64,000 nucleotides of DNA. Origin: Macrococcus sp. 19Msa1099. GTDB taxonomy: Bacteria; Bacillota; Bacilli; Staphylococcales; Staphylococcaceae. The position numbers and the translations under genes were made by a program. Positions within the stretch are counted from its first letter, which is position 1. Each line of letters opens with the position of its first letter. Of the stretch, positions 43,117-52,949 are shown piece by piece. The notes under the pieces are model-generated. The model saw only the letters and a program-made list of their open reading frames with translations. It searched no databases and was not told where the DNA came from. Location: contig CP079955.1 in NCBI GenBank assembly GCA_019357535.2, positions 2,037,683-2,101,682 on the forward strand. Reading direction: 5' to 3'.

Positions 43117-44130
43117 ATGATGAAACCATTTAAAACTCATAGACAGCAAATAACTATATTAAGAGATAGGGGTCTTTCAATCGATAAAAGAAGTCAAGGC
43201 TCTAAGGTAATGAGAATACTTGAAAAAGAAAATTACTATAATGTAATAAATGGCTATAAAGACCCTTTTTTAAAGAAAGACTCTCAATATCTAAATATTA
43301 TTCCTGAACAATTTGAAGATGATAAAACTTTTGAAGAAATCTATTCCTTATATACTATGGATAGAAGATTTAGATCATTAATACTAGAGTACTTATTACT
43401 TATAGAAACACATCTTAAAACAGCTATTTCTTATAAATTTAGCGAGAAGTTCCCAGAATCCAACTCTTATTTAGATATTCAAAACTACTCAACTGCTGAT
43501 GATAAAATTATAGATAAGGTTTCTACAATTGCTACTTTAAGTGGGATCATTAAGAAAAATATAAAGAAAGAAGCCTTTTCAGATAACAAAATGAATTCCA
43601 TAGAACATTACTTAAAATATCATCAAGAAGTACCTTTGTGGGTACTAGTAAACTACTTAACTATAGGTAATGTTTATCACTTTTATAAATCTTTGGATGA
43701 TGGTTTATCTAAGGATATAGCAGAGATTTTCGCTGATCGTTACGTTAGAGAAAGAAGACATCATCTATCTTTATCTACAAAAGACCTGAGGACTTTTATC
43801 AACTTTATTAAAACATTTAGAAATGTTTGTGCCCATGAGGAAAGATTATATGATTTACAAATTGGGCCTCCCATTATTTCAAAATACATAAATGCTTATA
43901 ATAGAGAAGCGAATATAAATGTAACAAATGACGAACTTTCTAAAGGCGATATGTTTTCACTTCTTTTTGTTTTGCGTTTTTATTTATGTAAAAAAGACTA
44001 TGATGATCTTATTAATCAAGTTGAGAATATACTTGATGAACATAGATTAGATTTTACAGATGAAAGTTATAGGATGATTACTTCTAAGTGTGGCCTTCAA
44101 GATATAAAATTAAAAAAATTAAAGATTTAA
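43117..44130 (+). CDS. Abi_2 (AbiD/AbiF) abortive-infection HEPN protein
   Basis: 337 residues. The N terminus KPFKTHRQQITILRDRGLSI, then ENYYNVINGYKDPF and YTMDRRFRSLILEYLLLIETHLKT, is the Abi_2 signature. The HEPN RNase motif R-x4-H is RNVCAH (Arg235-His240) followed by EERLYD. The family aborts phage infection, probably by RNA cleavage. Two ATGs are adjacent after AAAGGGG (43117 and 43120). It sits between int and attR, lacks Chi-like sites, and is more AT-rich than the core, all typical of cargo. Confidence 0.88.
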   Translation: MMKPFKTHRQQITILRDRGLSIDKRSQGSKVMRILEKENYYNVINGYKDPFLKKDSQYLNIIPEQFEDDKTFEEIYSLYTMDRRFRSLILEYLLLIETHLKTAISYKFSEKFPESNSYLDIQNYSTADDKIIDKVSTIATLSGIIKKNIKKEAFSDNKMNSIEHYLKYHQEVPLWVLVNYLTIGNVYHFYKSLDDGLSKDIAEIFADRYVRERRHHLSLSTKDLRTFINFIKTFRNVCAHEERLYDLQIGPPIISKYINAYNREANINVTNDELSKGDMFSLLFVLRFYLCKKDYDDLINQVENILDEHRLDFTDESYRMITSKCGLQDIKLKKLKI

Positions 44131-44160
44131 GCTATAACCATAAAGTGTCTTTCTCACACT

Positions 44161-44183
44161 TTGCCCTTTTTCTGCCCTTTTTT
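44161..44183. repeat. right-arm TGCCCTTTT repeats
   Basis: TTGCCCTTTT and CTGCCCTTTT occur in tandem about 70 bases inside attR, related to the three TGCCCATT copies near attL. Candidate integrase arm sites. Confidence 0.5.
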
Positions 44184-44205
44184 CTATTTTCCAAACACAA
44201 AAACA

Positions 44206-44234
44206 ACCCTCTAACCATTGCGGTTAAAGGGTTT
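44206..44234. terminator. island-supplied terminator for guaA and abi gene
   Basis: AACCCTCTAACC and GGTTAAAGGGTTT form a 12-bp stem with one mismatch and T-rich flanks on both strands (GTTTTTG on the minus side, TTGTTTTT on the plus side). It lies inside the island 15 bases past the restored guaA stop. Confidence 0.8.
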
Positions 44235-44248
44235 ATTGTTTTTATACT

Positions 44249-44266
44249 TCTATTCCCACTCAATCG
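44249..44266. repeat. attR, 18-bp direct repeat at guaA 3' end
   Basis: TCTATTCCCACTCAATCG, identical to 32978-32995. It covers the final codons and TAG stop of guaA, so the gene stays intact after integration. Confidence 0.93.
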
Positions 44267-45791
44267 TGCTTGGTGGCTTAGATGTAATGTCATAGACAAC
44301 GCGGTTAACGTGGTCTACTTCGTTTACGATACGGCTTGATACTTTCTGCAATACTTCCCAGTCGATTCTAGCGAAGTCACTTGTCATACCATCGATACTT
44401 GTTACGGCACGTACACCTACTGTATAGTCGTATGTTCTGTAGTCACCCATAACACCGACCGAACGGATATCCGGTAATACAGTGAAATACTGCCAGATGT
44501 CGCGTTCAAGACCTTCTTCAGCAATGACTTCTCTTAAAATCGCATCAGATTCACGGACAATTTCTAATTTTTCCTCGGTAATCTCACCTAATACACGGAT
44601 ACCAAGTCCAGGACCTGGGAACGGCTGACGCCATACTAAGTGTTCAGGAATGCCTAATTCAATTCCTAACGCACGTACTTCATCTTTGAATAATGTATTC
44701 ACAGGCTCGATTAATTCAAACTGCATATCTTCTGGTAGTCCACCAACGTTATGGTGTGATTTAATCGTTTGTGCAGTCTTTGTACCTGATTCAATAATAT
44801 CTGTATAAAGAGTTCCTTGTGCTAAGAAATCAGCATCTTTTAATTTCGTTGCTTCTTCATCGAATAAGTATACGAACTCATTACCGATAATCTTACGTTT
44901 CTTCTCAGGATCAGATACCCCTGCTAATTTGCTCATGAAACGTTCTTTCGCATCAACGCGAATAATATTCATGTTAAATCCTTCACCGAACTGTTTCATC
45001 ACCATATCGCCTTCACCTTTGCGGAGTAAACCATGGTCAACGAAGATACATGTTAACTGATCGCCGATTGCTTTATGGATTAATACTGCGACAACTGATG
45101 AATCTACGCCACCACTCATCGCACAGATAACTTTTCTATCTCCAACTTTTTCGCGAATCTTCTCGATTTCGATTTCGATGAAGTTTTCCATTGTCCATTC
45201 GCCTGTACACTTACAGATTTCACGGATGAAGTTACGTAATAAATCATTTCCGTATTCAGAATGACGTACTTCAGGATGGAATTGAACTCCATATAAATTA
45301 CGTTCAGGATTCTCAATCGCTGCATATTTACAGCTTGGTGAATGTGCAATGACATTAAAACCTTCAGGTAGGTTGATGACTTTATCGCTGTGACTCATCC
45401 ATACTGTTTGTTCTTCTGGAAGTTTTGTAAATAATGAATGTGTCTCTGCTTTAATGACTGCTTTACCGTACTCACGTTCATTTGCACGCTCTACTGAACC
45501 TCCTAGTAATTTCGTCATTAACTGCATACCATAGCAAATCCCCATTACAGGTACACCTAAATTAAAGATTTCAGGATCTACCGTAAACGAACCTTCTTCA
45601 TAAACTGAATTTGGCCCCCCTGAAAGAATGATTCCTTTAGGATTCATCTTTTTAATCTCTTCAATTGAAATTTCATGATCGTGAAGTTCTGAATAAACAC
45701 CCATCTCACGAATACGTCGCGTGATCAACTGGTTATACTGACTTCCAAAATCAAGAACGAGTATGAGCTCTTGTTCAAATGCCATTTCCAT
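44250..45791 (-). CDS. guaA: GMP synthase (glutamine-hydrolysing)
   Basis: 513 residues. N-terminal class I amidotransferase: GICYGMQ nucleophile Cys near 85, [13 protein letters not shown] pyrophosphatase: SGGVDSSV near 228. C-terminal dimerisation domain ends KPPSTIEWE. It converts XMP to GMP. ATG 45791 follows AAAGGAGA by seven bases. Last gene of xpt-pbuX-guaB-guaA. Its stop codon lies within the att repeat, so the last few codons come from the attR copy. Confidence 0.98.
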   Translation of the reverse strand: MEMAFEQELILVLDFGSQYNQLITRRIREMGVYSELHDHEISIEEIKKMNPKGIILSGGPNSVYEEGSFTVDPEIFNLGVPVMGICYGMQLMTKLLGGSVERANEREYGKAVIKAETHSLFTKLPEEQTVWMSHSDKVINLPEGFNVIAHSPSCKYAAIENPERNLYGVQFHPEVRHSEYGNDLLRNFIREICKCTGEWTMENFIEIEIEKIREKVGDRKVICAMSGGVDSSVVAVLIHKAIGDQLTCIFVDHGLLRKGEGDMVMKQFGEGFNMNIIRVDAKERFMSKLAGVSDPEKKRKIIGNEFVYLFDEEATKLKDADFLAQGTLYTDIIESGTKTAQTIKSHHNVGGLPEDMQFELIEPVNTLFKDEVRALGIELGIPEHLVWRQPFPGPGLGIRVLGEITEEKLEIVRESDAILREVIAEEGLERDIWQYFTVLPDIRSVGVMGDYRTYDYTVGVRAVTSIDGMTSDFARIDWEVLQKVSSRIVNEVDHVNRVVYDITSKPPSTIEWE

Positions 45792-45854
45792 AGTTTGTTC
45801 TCCTTTTAGTTAAGTTAAATTTATTATAATGTAATTTGCCGTTAGAAGATATTC

Positions 45855-47348
<1,494 letters not shown>

Positions 47349-47368
47349 TTATAAATTTAGTAGTTCTA

Positions 47369-48637
47369 TTATTTCATATTTTGACGCATTTGTTTATCAT
47401 TTAATCCATTAAAAAATAAATTAAGGATAATGGCAGTAAAAGTACCAATAACAATCCCATTTTGTGTCAGCCATTCATAGTCGCTACCGAACTTGCTAAA
47501 CGCTTCTGGAACGGTTGTAATTCCTAATCCAATACCTACAGATACTGCAATAATCAAGAGATTATCTTGTCTTGTAAAATCAATGGCGCCAAGCATTTTT
47601 ACACCGTATGCCATGACCATACCAAACATTGCAATCATTGCGCCTCCAAGTACAGATGTAGGGATGATTGTCGCAATTGCACCAAGCTTAGGAATCGATC
47701 CACATAGCAATAACAAAGCGACCATGCCATACATAACTTTATTTGATTTCACACCTGATAATGAAACCAACCCTACATTTTGTGAGTATGCTGTATATGG
47801 AAATGCATTGAAGATTGATCCTAATACAATTGCAATCCCTTCAGCACGGTAACCTTTAGATATATCTTTTCTATCTATTTTTGTTTTTGTAATCTCACTT
47901 AGCGCAGAATATACACCTGTTGATTCGATTAAGCTGACGATTCCTACAATAACAAACAATAGGATAGAACCTATTTCAAACTTAAATCCTGCAAATCTGA
48001 ATGGTTTCGGTAATTCAAACCAGTTTGATTCATGCACTGCACCTATATTTACTAATCCAAAGAATGAAGCAATTATTGTACCGATGACTAAACCCAGCAA
48101 TATCGCAATTGAACGTATAAATCCGGAAGATAACCTATGAATAACCAATATGATAATCAATGTGATGAGACCTAATAGAATATTTATCGGTGCACCATAA
48201 TCTTTGTTTCCTTGACCTCCTGCCAAATTATTCATCGCTACTGGCATTAACGTAATCCCAATAATCGTTACGACGCTACCTGTCACTACTGGTGGAAATA
48301 TTTTTACAAGATATGAAAAGAACGGTGAAATAAGAACGATAATAATACCAGAAGCAAAGAGCGACCCGTAAAGTACATCGATACCGTGTTTTGAACCTAC
48401 CATAATCATTGGGGTTACGGCCGTAAAGGTACATCCAAGTACTACTGGTAATCCAATTCCGATACCTTTATATACTTGAAGGAATGTCGCAACACCACAC
48501 ATAAAGATATCGACAGAAACTAAATATGCCGTTTCTTGTGCACTAAAACCTAACGCATGTCCGACGATAATCGGAACAATAATTGCTCCGGCATACATTG
48601 CAAGAAGATGTTGCAAACTTAACAATAAATTTTTCAT
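47369..48637 (-). CDS. pbuX: xanthine permease (NCS2 family)
   Basis: 422 residues with about 12-14 hydrophobic segments. NCS2 motifs include the QDNLLIIAVSVGIGLGITTVPEAF signature and the LLSLQHLLAMYAGAIIVPI first helix. It imports xanthine (and possibly related purines) across the membrane. The start overlaps the xpt stop by one base (TAATG), the usual xpt-pbuX coupling under a guanine riboswitch. Confidence 0.95.
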   Translation of the reverse strand: MKNLLLSLQHLLAMYAGAIIVPIIVGHALGFSAQETAYLVSVDIFMCGVATFLQVYKGIGIGLPVVLGCTFTAVTPMIMVGSKHGIDVLYGSLFASGIIIVLISPFFSYLVKIFPPVVTGSVVTIIGITLMPVAMNNLAGGQGNKDYGAPINILLGLITLIIILVIHRLSSGFIRSIAILLGLVIGTIIASFFGLVNIGAVHESNWFELPKPFRFAGFKFEIGSILLFVIVGIVSLIESTGVYSALSEITKTKIDRKDISKGYRAEGIAIVLGSIFNAFPYTAYSQNVGLVSLSGVKSNKVMYGMVALLLLCGSIPKLGAIATIIPTSVLGGAMIAMFGMVMAYGVKMLGAIDFTRQDNLLIIAVSVGIGLGITTVPEAFSKFGSDYEWLTQNGIVIGTFTAIILNLFFNGLNDKQMRQNMK

Positions 48638-49221
48638 TAAAGTTCGCCCTCTCCTACTAATGTTACTTTGCCATTATCAAGCGCAGCAATTTCACATAAA
48701 CTCGTTACATCTAAACCTGCATCAAGCAGACGCTGTTTACCTGACTGAAAACTTTTCTCGACTACAATTCCAACACCAACACACGTAGCTCCGGCTTGTT
48801 GTACGAGATTATATAGACCAAGTGCTGCCTCACCATTCGCTAAAAAGTCATCAATGATAACTACTCGGTCATTTTCGTTTAAGAATCGTTTTGACACGAC
48901 AACGTGACTCGTCTTGTTTTTCGTATAAGAATGAATATCCGTATGATACACTTCTTCAGTTAGTGTGCTCGGTACAGATTTTTTCGCAAAAAGACAAGGT
49001 ACTTTAAACTTTAATGCAGCCATTATAGCTGGTGCAATTCCAGAAGCTTCAATTGTTAAAACTTTAGTAACCCCTTCGTCTTTATACTTATTGTATATCG
49101 TTTCACCAACTTCATACATTAATTCAGGGTCGATTTGATGATTCAGAAACGAATCCACTTTCAAAATACCACCATCAATAACAACACCATCTTCTTTTAC
49201 ACGTTGTTGTAACTTTTCCAC
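48637..49221 (-). CDS. xpt: xanthine phosphoribosyltransferase
   Basis: 194 residues. It shows the type I PRTase PRPP loop VVIIDDFLANGEAALGL (about 125-141) and the N-terminal hood VIDGGILKVDSFLNHQIDP. It salvages xanthine to XMP. Start is GTG 49221, seven bases after GGGAGG. First gene of the purine salvage operon, controlled by the riboswitch directly upstream. Confidence 0.96.
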   Translation of the reverse strand: MEKLQQRVKEDGVVIDGGILKVDSFLNHQIDPELMYEVGETIYNKYKDEGVTKVLTIEASGIAPAIMAALKFKVPCLFAKKSVPSTLTEEVYHTDIHSYTKNKTSHVVVSKRFLNENDRVVIIDDFLANGEAALGLYNLVQQAGATCVGVGIVVEKSFQSGKQRLLDAGLDVTSLCEIAALDNGKVTLVGEGEL

Positions 49222-49243
49222 TTCTCAGCCTCCCATACTATAC

Positions 49244-49273
49244 AAAAAAACTCATCTAAATCATTTAGATGAG
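49244..49273 (-). terminator. riboswitch-controlled terminator of xpt operon
   Basis: CTCATCTAAA, a three-base loop and TTTAGATGAG form the stem, followed by seven T on the minus strand. The upstream ATGAGTAATTAAATAAA of the aptamer can pair with TTTATTTATTACTCAT in an alternative antiterminator. Confidence 0.88.
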
Positions 49274-49301
49274 TAATAAATAAAAAAACTCTTTATTTAA
49301 T

Positions 49302-49372
49302 TACTCATAGTCGCATCATTTACGGCGATGCGGTAGAAACTCTAAAGCCATATCCTTTAATTTATATGAGTA
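49302..49372 (-). promoter_or_regulatory. guanine (purine) riboswitch aptamer
   Basis: P1 strands TACTCAT (49366-49372) and ATGAGTA (49302-49308) enclose the purine-aptamer landmarks on the minus strand: ATATGGC, GTTTCTACC and the J3/1 GACTATG. A C in the GACTATG specificity position (nucleotide 74 in the Bacillus xpt numbering) predicts guanine/hypoxanthine rather than adenine. Guanine binding would favour the downstream terminator and shut off xpt-pbuX-guaB-guaA. Confidence 0.93.
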
Positions 49373-49633
49373 TAATTTGTATGCAATTAATATTAATGGT
49401 CTTGATAATAACAAAATCATTAACTTTTAGCAATATTATTTTTATATTTAATAATAAGTCAGAAAATTGAAACCGCTATTTTCATCAAACACATAAAAAA
49501 GCTGATGTAACATGTAAAAATTACTCAATTTTTTCAAAATAATTTATACAAATTTATAATGTTTTCATAGAGTTTCTTCCATATAAATGCAGTTTGTATG
49601 TCAAGTGTTTTTTATGAATTTTTAATGCTTTGT

Positions 49634-49658
49634 GTTTAGATTATTAACGCTTGGGTAT
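49634..49658 (+). promoter_or_regulatory. sigma-B type promoter
   Basis: GTTTAG (49634-49639), 13 bases, GGGTAT (49653-49658) closely matches GTTTAA-N12-14-GGGTAT. It is about 67 bases upstream of a general stress protein gene. The rest of the 49,374-49,724 gap is AT-rich and also holds the xpt promoter region. Confidence 0.78.
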
Positions 49659-49724
49659 ATATTTAGCATAACAATAAAACAAAGACATCATGAAAGTACA
49701 TAAACCACATTGGAGGTACGAATA

Positions 49725-50744
49725 ATGAGACAAAGACAGTTAGAAACATTTTCAAACGAAGAAACATTATTACGTAGAATCGATCAATTAAAAGCTGAAG
49801 GCATTTCTGAACGTGATATTCATGTTATTTCTAAACATAAATTAGAAGGTTCAGCATTGGATTACACTGACGTTCAATATAGAAATGCAGAAGGTACATT
49901 CGGTGACAAAGTGGCTGCATTCTTTACTGGTGAAGACCCACAAAGTCGCGTATACGACAAATTAGATTTAACTGATTCTGAGAAGGTTGAATACGAAAAC
50001 GCTATCGAAAGCGGTCAAATCTTACTTTATGTAGATAATGATGCTTATCATCATAGCACTGAAAGACAAGAAGGCAGTACTTTAAATGCTAAAGCTACTC
50101 CAGATTATAACAAGGAAGATGATCACACTGGCTTAGATTTTGCAGCAAGTACAAATGCTGAATCAGATGCAGATTATTCAGGTAAACACCGTGATAACAA
50201 TTTAAAAAACAGAGAGGAAGTAGTAGATATGAATAACTTTAACAATGAAGAATATAATAAATTAAGCCGTGAGGAACGTTTAAACTTAGTGGACGAAGAT
50301 ATCCGTAACCGTGATGATCTAGGCGAAGATGAGAAAATCCAGTTACACGAAGAACGTTTACGTGTAAACAAAGATACAGTTCAATCAGGTGAAGTTACAA
50401 TCGATAAAAACGTTGTCGAAGAACGTCAAGAATTCGATGTACCAGTATCACATGATGAAGTAACAATTGAGCGTCGCGATGTGAAAGACCGTGCAGTAGC
50501 AGATGATCACTTCGATAACAATTTAGAAGATGAAACAATCCGTGTACCATTAACTGAAGAACGCGTTAACATCGAAAAAGACAATGTAGTTTCTGAAGAG
50601 TTAGTAATCAAGAAAAACCGTGTAACTGAAACTGAGCATGTATCTGAAAACGTACGTAAAGAAGAAGTTGATATCGACGATTCTAACGCACATTTAAAAG
50701 ACCGTGACCATAATAACGATGATTTAACAGATCGTCGTTTATAA
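49725..50744 (+). CDS. YflT/DUF2382 (YsnF/AvaK) general stress protein
   Basis: 339 residues from ATG 49725, nine bases after GGAGG. The N-terminal part (about 1-100) is a YflT/GsiB-like domain (SNEETLLRRIDQLKAEGISERDIHVISKH), followed by an Asp/His-rich linker. The C-terminal DUF2382 domain has repeated charged strands (LHEERLRVNKDTVQSGEVTI, PLTEERVNIEKDNVVSEELV). Composition is very hydrophilic. Homologues belong to the sigma-B stress regulon, consistent with the upstream promoter. The biochemical role is unknown. Confidence 0.85.
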   Translation: MRQRQLETFSNEETLLRRIDQLKAEGISERDIHVISKHKLEGSALDYTDVQYRNAEGTFGDKVAAFFTGEDPQSRVYDKLDLTDSEKVEYENAIESGQILLYVDNDAYHHSTERQEGSTLNAKATPDYNKEDDHTGLDFAASTNAESDADYSGKHRDNNLKNREEVVDMNNFNNEEYNKLSREERLNLVDEDIRNRDDLGEDEKIQLHEERLRVNKDTVQSGEVTIDKNVVEERQEFDVPVSHDEVTIERRDVKDRAVADDHFDNNLEDETIRVPLTEERVNIEKDNVVSEELVIKKNRVTETEHVSENVRKEEVDIDDSNAHLKDRDHNNDDLTDRRL

Positions 50745-50752
50745 TATAAATT

Positions 50753-50779
50753 AAAGAAGCCTTAGAGGCTTCTTTTTTT
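50753..50779 (+). terminator. terminator of the stress protein gene
   Basis: AAGAAGCC, TTAGA and GGCTTCTT followed by TTTTT, nine bases past the stop. Confidence 0.88.
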
Positions 50780-50844
50780 ATGTCCATGTATTTAACATTT
50801 AGTCATGTTACAATACTAATATATACATGAACAGGAGCCTGATT

Positions 50845-51459
50845 ATGAAAATAATAGCTTTAAATTCAGCCGATCACTATTTCAACGAATGTATGGCACT
50901 TTATACAAAAGAGTTTCCAGAATCAATTTGTGAACCAATCGATGTATTCTATAATAGCTTCGATCTTAAACATCAGGATTTTGAGCGTTATCATTTTATT
51001 GCTGCCTATGAAAATGACACGCTATTAGGATTTACTTCATTTCATCTTGAAGTAATGTACAACATTGGATATATCGTATACTTAGTCGTAAGTGAAGAGT
51101 CTCGAGGTAAAAATGTTGCACGTGCACTAATGAATGAAGCGGAAATCATTATGACAGCGCTATGTGAACAAAATGGTACTACATTAAATACTATTATGCT
51201 TGAGTGTGAGCAAGATACATCAGGAAATAGTCCGTTAGCATCTTTCTATGAGAAATTTGGGTTCTACTTATATGATATTAACTATCACCAACCCGGCCTT
51301 CATAATGATGCACCTGTTCCAATGAATTTATTTGTAAAGAATATAATAAACCATTCAAGTCTACAATTAGCCATCGAACATATGTATCGAACTAAGTATC
51401 TATTATGTAATAATATTGACTCTACTATTGTAGAAGATTTGATTGAACAAATGTACTAA
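50845..51459 (+). CDS. GNAT family N-acetyltransferase
   Basis: 204 residues from ATG 50845 (MKIIALNSADHYFNECMALY), seven bases after AGGAGCC; an in-frame ATG at 50827 lacks a site. The acetyl-CoA loop region is YLVVSEESRGKNVARALMNEAE (about 92-113), with the late beta strand YEKFGFYLYD. The substrate is unknown. It sits alone between the stress gene and the rpsR operon; no promoter is obvious. Confidence 0.82.
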   Translation: MKIIALNSADHYFNECMALYTKEFPESICEPIDVFYNSFDLKHQDFERYHFIAAYENDTLLGFTSFHLEVMYNIGYIVYLVVSEESRGKNVARALMNEAEIIMTALCEQNGTTLNTIMLECEQDTSGNSPLASFYEKFGFYLYDINYHQPGLHNDAPVPMNLFVKNIINHSSLQLAIEHMYRTKYLLCNNIDSTIVEDLIEQMY

Positions 51460-51645
51460 CCTAGCATATACATGATATTCTTATAAGTTAAATATGTATT
51501 AATTTTTTGCTCCTAACCTAATTCTTCATTTAAGTTAAACCCAAGAAATTTGAAATATAATTGCTGTATAACCAATGTTATAATTCAAGAAGGTGTAATT
51601 TTAAGATTTTGAAGATAGGATACATGAAAAGAAATATAAAAAAAG

Positions 51646-51670
51646 AGGAGAGACATTTACTGTCTCTCCT
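51646..51670 (-). terminator. terminator of rpsF-ssb-rpsR
   Basis: AGGAGAGACA and TGTCTCTCCT form a perfect 10-bp stem followed by a T-run on the minus strand. Confidence 0.88.
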
Positions 51671-51683
51671 TTATATATTAAGC

Positions 51684-51926
51684 TTATGCTTCGTCTTTAA
51701 CATATGGTAATAAAGCCATATGACGTGCACGTTTGATAGCTACAGTTAACATACGTTGGTATTTAGCTGAAGTACCTGTTACACGACGTGGTAAAATTTT
51801 ACCACGTTCAGAGATGAATTTTTTAAGCATATCTACTTCTTTATAGTCAATGTGTGTAATACCGTTTGCTGTGAAATAACAAACTTTTTTACGACGACGA
51901 CCGCCTCTTCTTGGTCCACCTGCCAT
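51684..51926 (-). CDS. rpsR: 30S ribosomal protein S18
   Basis: 80 residues, [20 protein letters not shown] at the basic N terminus, then [25 protein letters not shown], the S18 core. It pairs with S6 on the 30S platform. AGGGAGG precedes ATG 51926. Third gene of the conserved rpsF-ssb-rpsR operon; a terminator follows. Confidence 0.98.
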   Translation of the reverse strand: MAGGPRRGGRRRKKVCYFTANGITHIDYKEVDMLKKFISERGKILPRRVTGTSAKYQRMLTVAIKRARHMALLPYVKDEA

Positions 51927-51958
51927 GATTGTTGCCTCCCTTACTTATAGATTAGTAA

Positions 51959-52477
51959 TTAAAATGGTAAATCATCATCACTGATATCAATTGGCCCTGC
52001 TGCATTGGCAAATGGGTTATTTGATGGTGCTGATGTATTTGGTTGTTGATTATTTGATGACTGATAGTTTTGATTCTGGCCTTGTGTCTGACCGTAACTT
52101 CCTTGGTCATAGCTAGAATAGTCATCTGACGGACTGTTCGTACGTGATTGGTTAGTGTTCTTCGGTTCAAGGAATTGAACTGAATCACAAACGACCTCAG
52201 TAACGTATACTTTACGTCCTTCTTGATTATCATAACTACGTGATTGCAATCTGCCATCAACCCCAGCTAAACTACCTTTATGCAAGAAATTATTAACATT
52301 TTCAGCTTGCTTACGGAATACGACACAGTTGATAAAATCAGCCTGACGTTCTCCTTGTGCATTAGTAAATGTTCTATTTACTGCTAAAGTAAATGTAGCG
52401 ACTGACACACCTGATGTTGTGACTCTGTATTCTGGATCTTTAGTTAAACGACCAACTAATACAACTCGGTTAAGCAA
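51959..52477 (-). CDS. ssb: single-stranded DNA-binding protein
   Basis: 172 residues if started at TTG 52477 ([17 protein letters not shown]), which matches staphylococcal SSB N termini; the frame is open to a GTG at 52492. OB fold at 1-110, then a Gln/Ser/Asn-rich linker, ending in the acidic tip DISDDDLPF that binds partner proteins. The ribosome site GGGGG is weak, suggesting coupling to rpsF. Confidence 0.95.
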   Translation of the reverse strand: MLNRVVLVGRLTKDPEYRVTTSGVSVATFTLAVNRTFTNAQGERQADFINCVVFRKQAENVNNFLHKGSLAGVDGRLQSRSYDNQEGRKVYVTEVVCDSVQFLEPKNTNQSRTNSPSDDYSSYDQGSYGQTQGQNQNYQSSNNQQPNTSAPSNNPFANAAGPIDISDDDLPF

Positions 52478-52501
52478 ATAAATCGCCCCCACATAATCTT
52501 A

Positions 52502-52792
52502 TTATTTTTCTTCTTCGCGAACAACGATATGACGGATAATGTCATCGTTGATTTTAGCTAAACGATCAAATTCATTAGTAGCTTCGTCAGTAGACTTAAC
52601 GCGAACGATTCGGTAGAAACCTTCTTTAAAATCGTTGATTTCATAAGCTAAACGACGTTTACCCCAATCCTTTGATTCGATGATTTCCGCTCCGTTTGAA
52701 GTAAGAATTTCTTCGAAACGCTCGATTAAAGCTTTCTTAGCATCTTCTTCAATGTTTGGACGTACGACATACATAATTTCGTAATTTCTCAT
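52502..52792 (-). CDS. rpsF: 30S ribosomal protein S6
   Basis: 96 residues from the second of two adjacent ATGs (52792), eight bases after [26 protein letters not shown]. The conserved [20 protein letters not shown] and the acidic C terminus are present. First gene of the operon and probably the target of S6-S18 autoregulation through the leader at 52804-52843. Confidence 0.97.
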   Translation of the reverse strand: MRNYEIMYVVRPNIEEDAKKALIERFEEILTSNGAEIIESKDWGKRRLAYEINDFKEGFYRIVRVKSTDEATNEFDRLAKINDDIIRHIVVREEEK

Positions 52793-52803
52793 CATTTACA
52801 CCT

Positions 52804-52843
52804 CCTTATGGTCTATGCGGCTTTATAATTTTATAAAGCAAGG
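52804..52843 (-). promoter_or_regulatory. putative S6-S18 binding leader hairpin
   Basis: In the rpsF leader the minus strand folds as CCTT..AAGG enclosing GCTTTATAA/TTATAAAGC with an adjacent CCGC on the 3' side. A hairpin with a conserved CCG next to it is the published S6:S18 leader signature, which mimics the rRNA site. Position directly before the ribosome site fits translational control. Confidence 0.5.
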
Positions 52844-52907
52844 AATAATTTTCATTACTCACAATAGAGAATTATAGCATAGTTTACTTATTTCATCAAA
52901 TATAAAT

Positions 52908-52949
52908 AAAAAACTAAGTAATATATGTTTAACAAATATTACTTAGCTT
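52908..52949 (-). terminator. terminator downstream of orphan gene
   Basis: CTAAGTAATAT and ATATTACTTAG form an 11-bp stem with TTTTTT following on the minus strand. The stem overlaps the gene's last codons and stop. Confidence 0.82.

Larger units (their letters stand above)
32978..44266. mobile_element. SaPI-like phage-inducible chromosomal island (PICI) in guaA
   Basis: Bounded by exact 18-bp att repeats, about 11.3 kb. Gene order is int and a CI/Stl-like repressor (plus strand), a divergent Cro-like regulator, BRO antirepressor, small HTH proteins, primase, SF3 helicase, iteron origin, then small accessory genes (minus strand). Cargo sits at both ends. This is the standard PICI layout. 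No terminase, portal, capsid or tail genes, and no terS or cpm homologue that I can recognise. Ends carry repeated TGCCC motifs likely bound by integrase. Chi-like GAAGCGG is strikingly frequent. Confidence 0.9.

Noticed and set aside
51624..51710. Short plus-strand frame starting MKRNIKKEERH
   Set aside because: It runs through the rpsR terminator and antisense to rpsR without a ribosome site.
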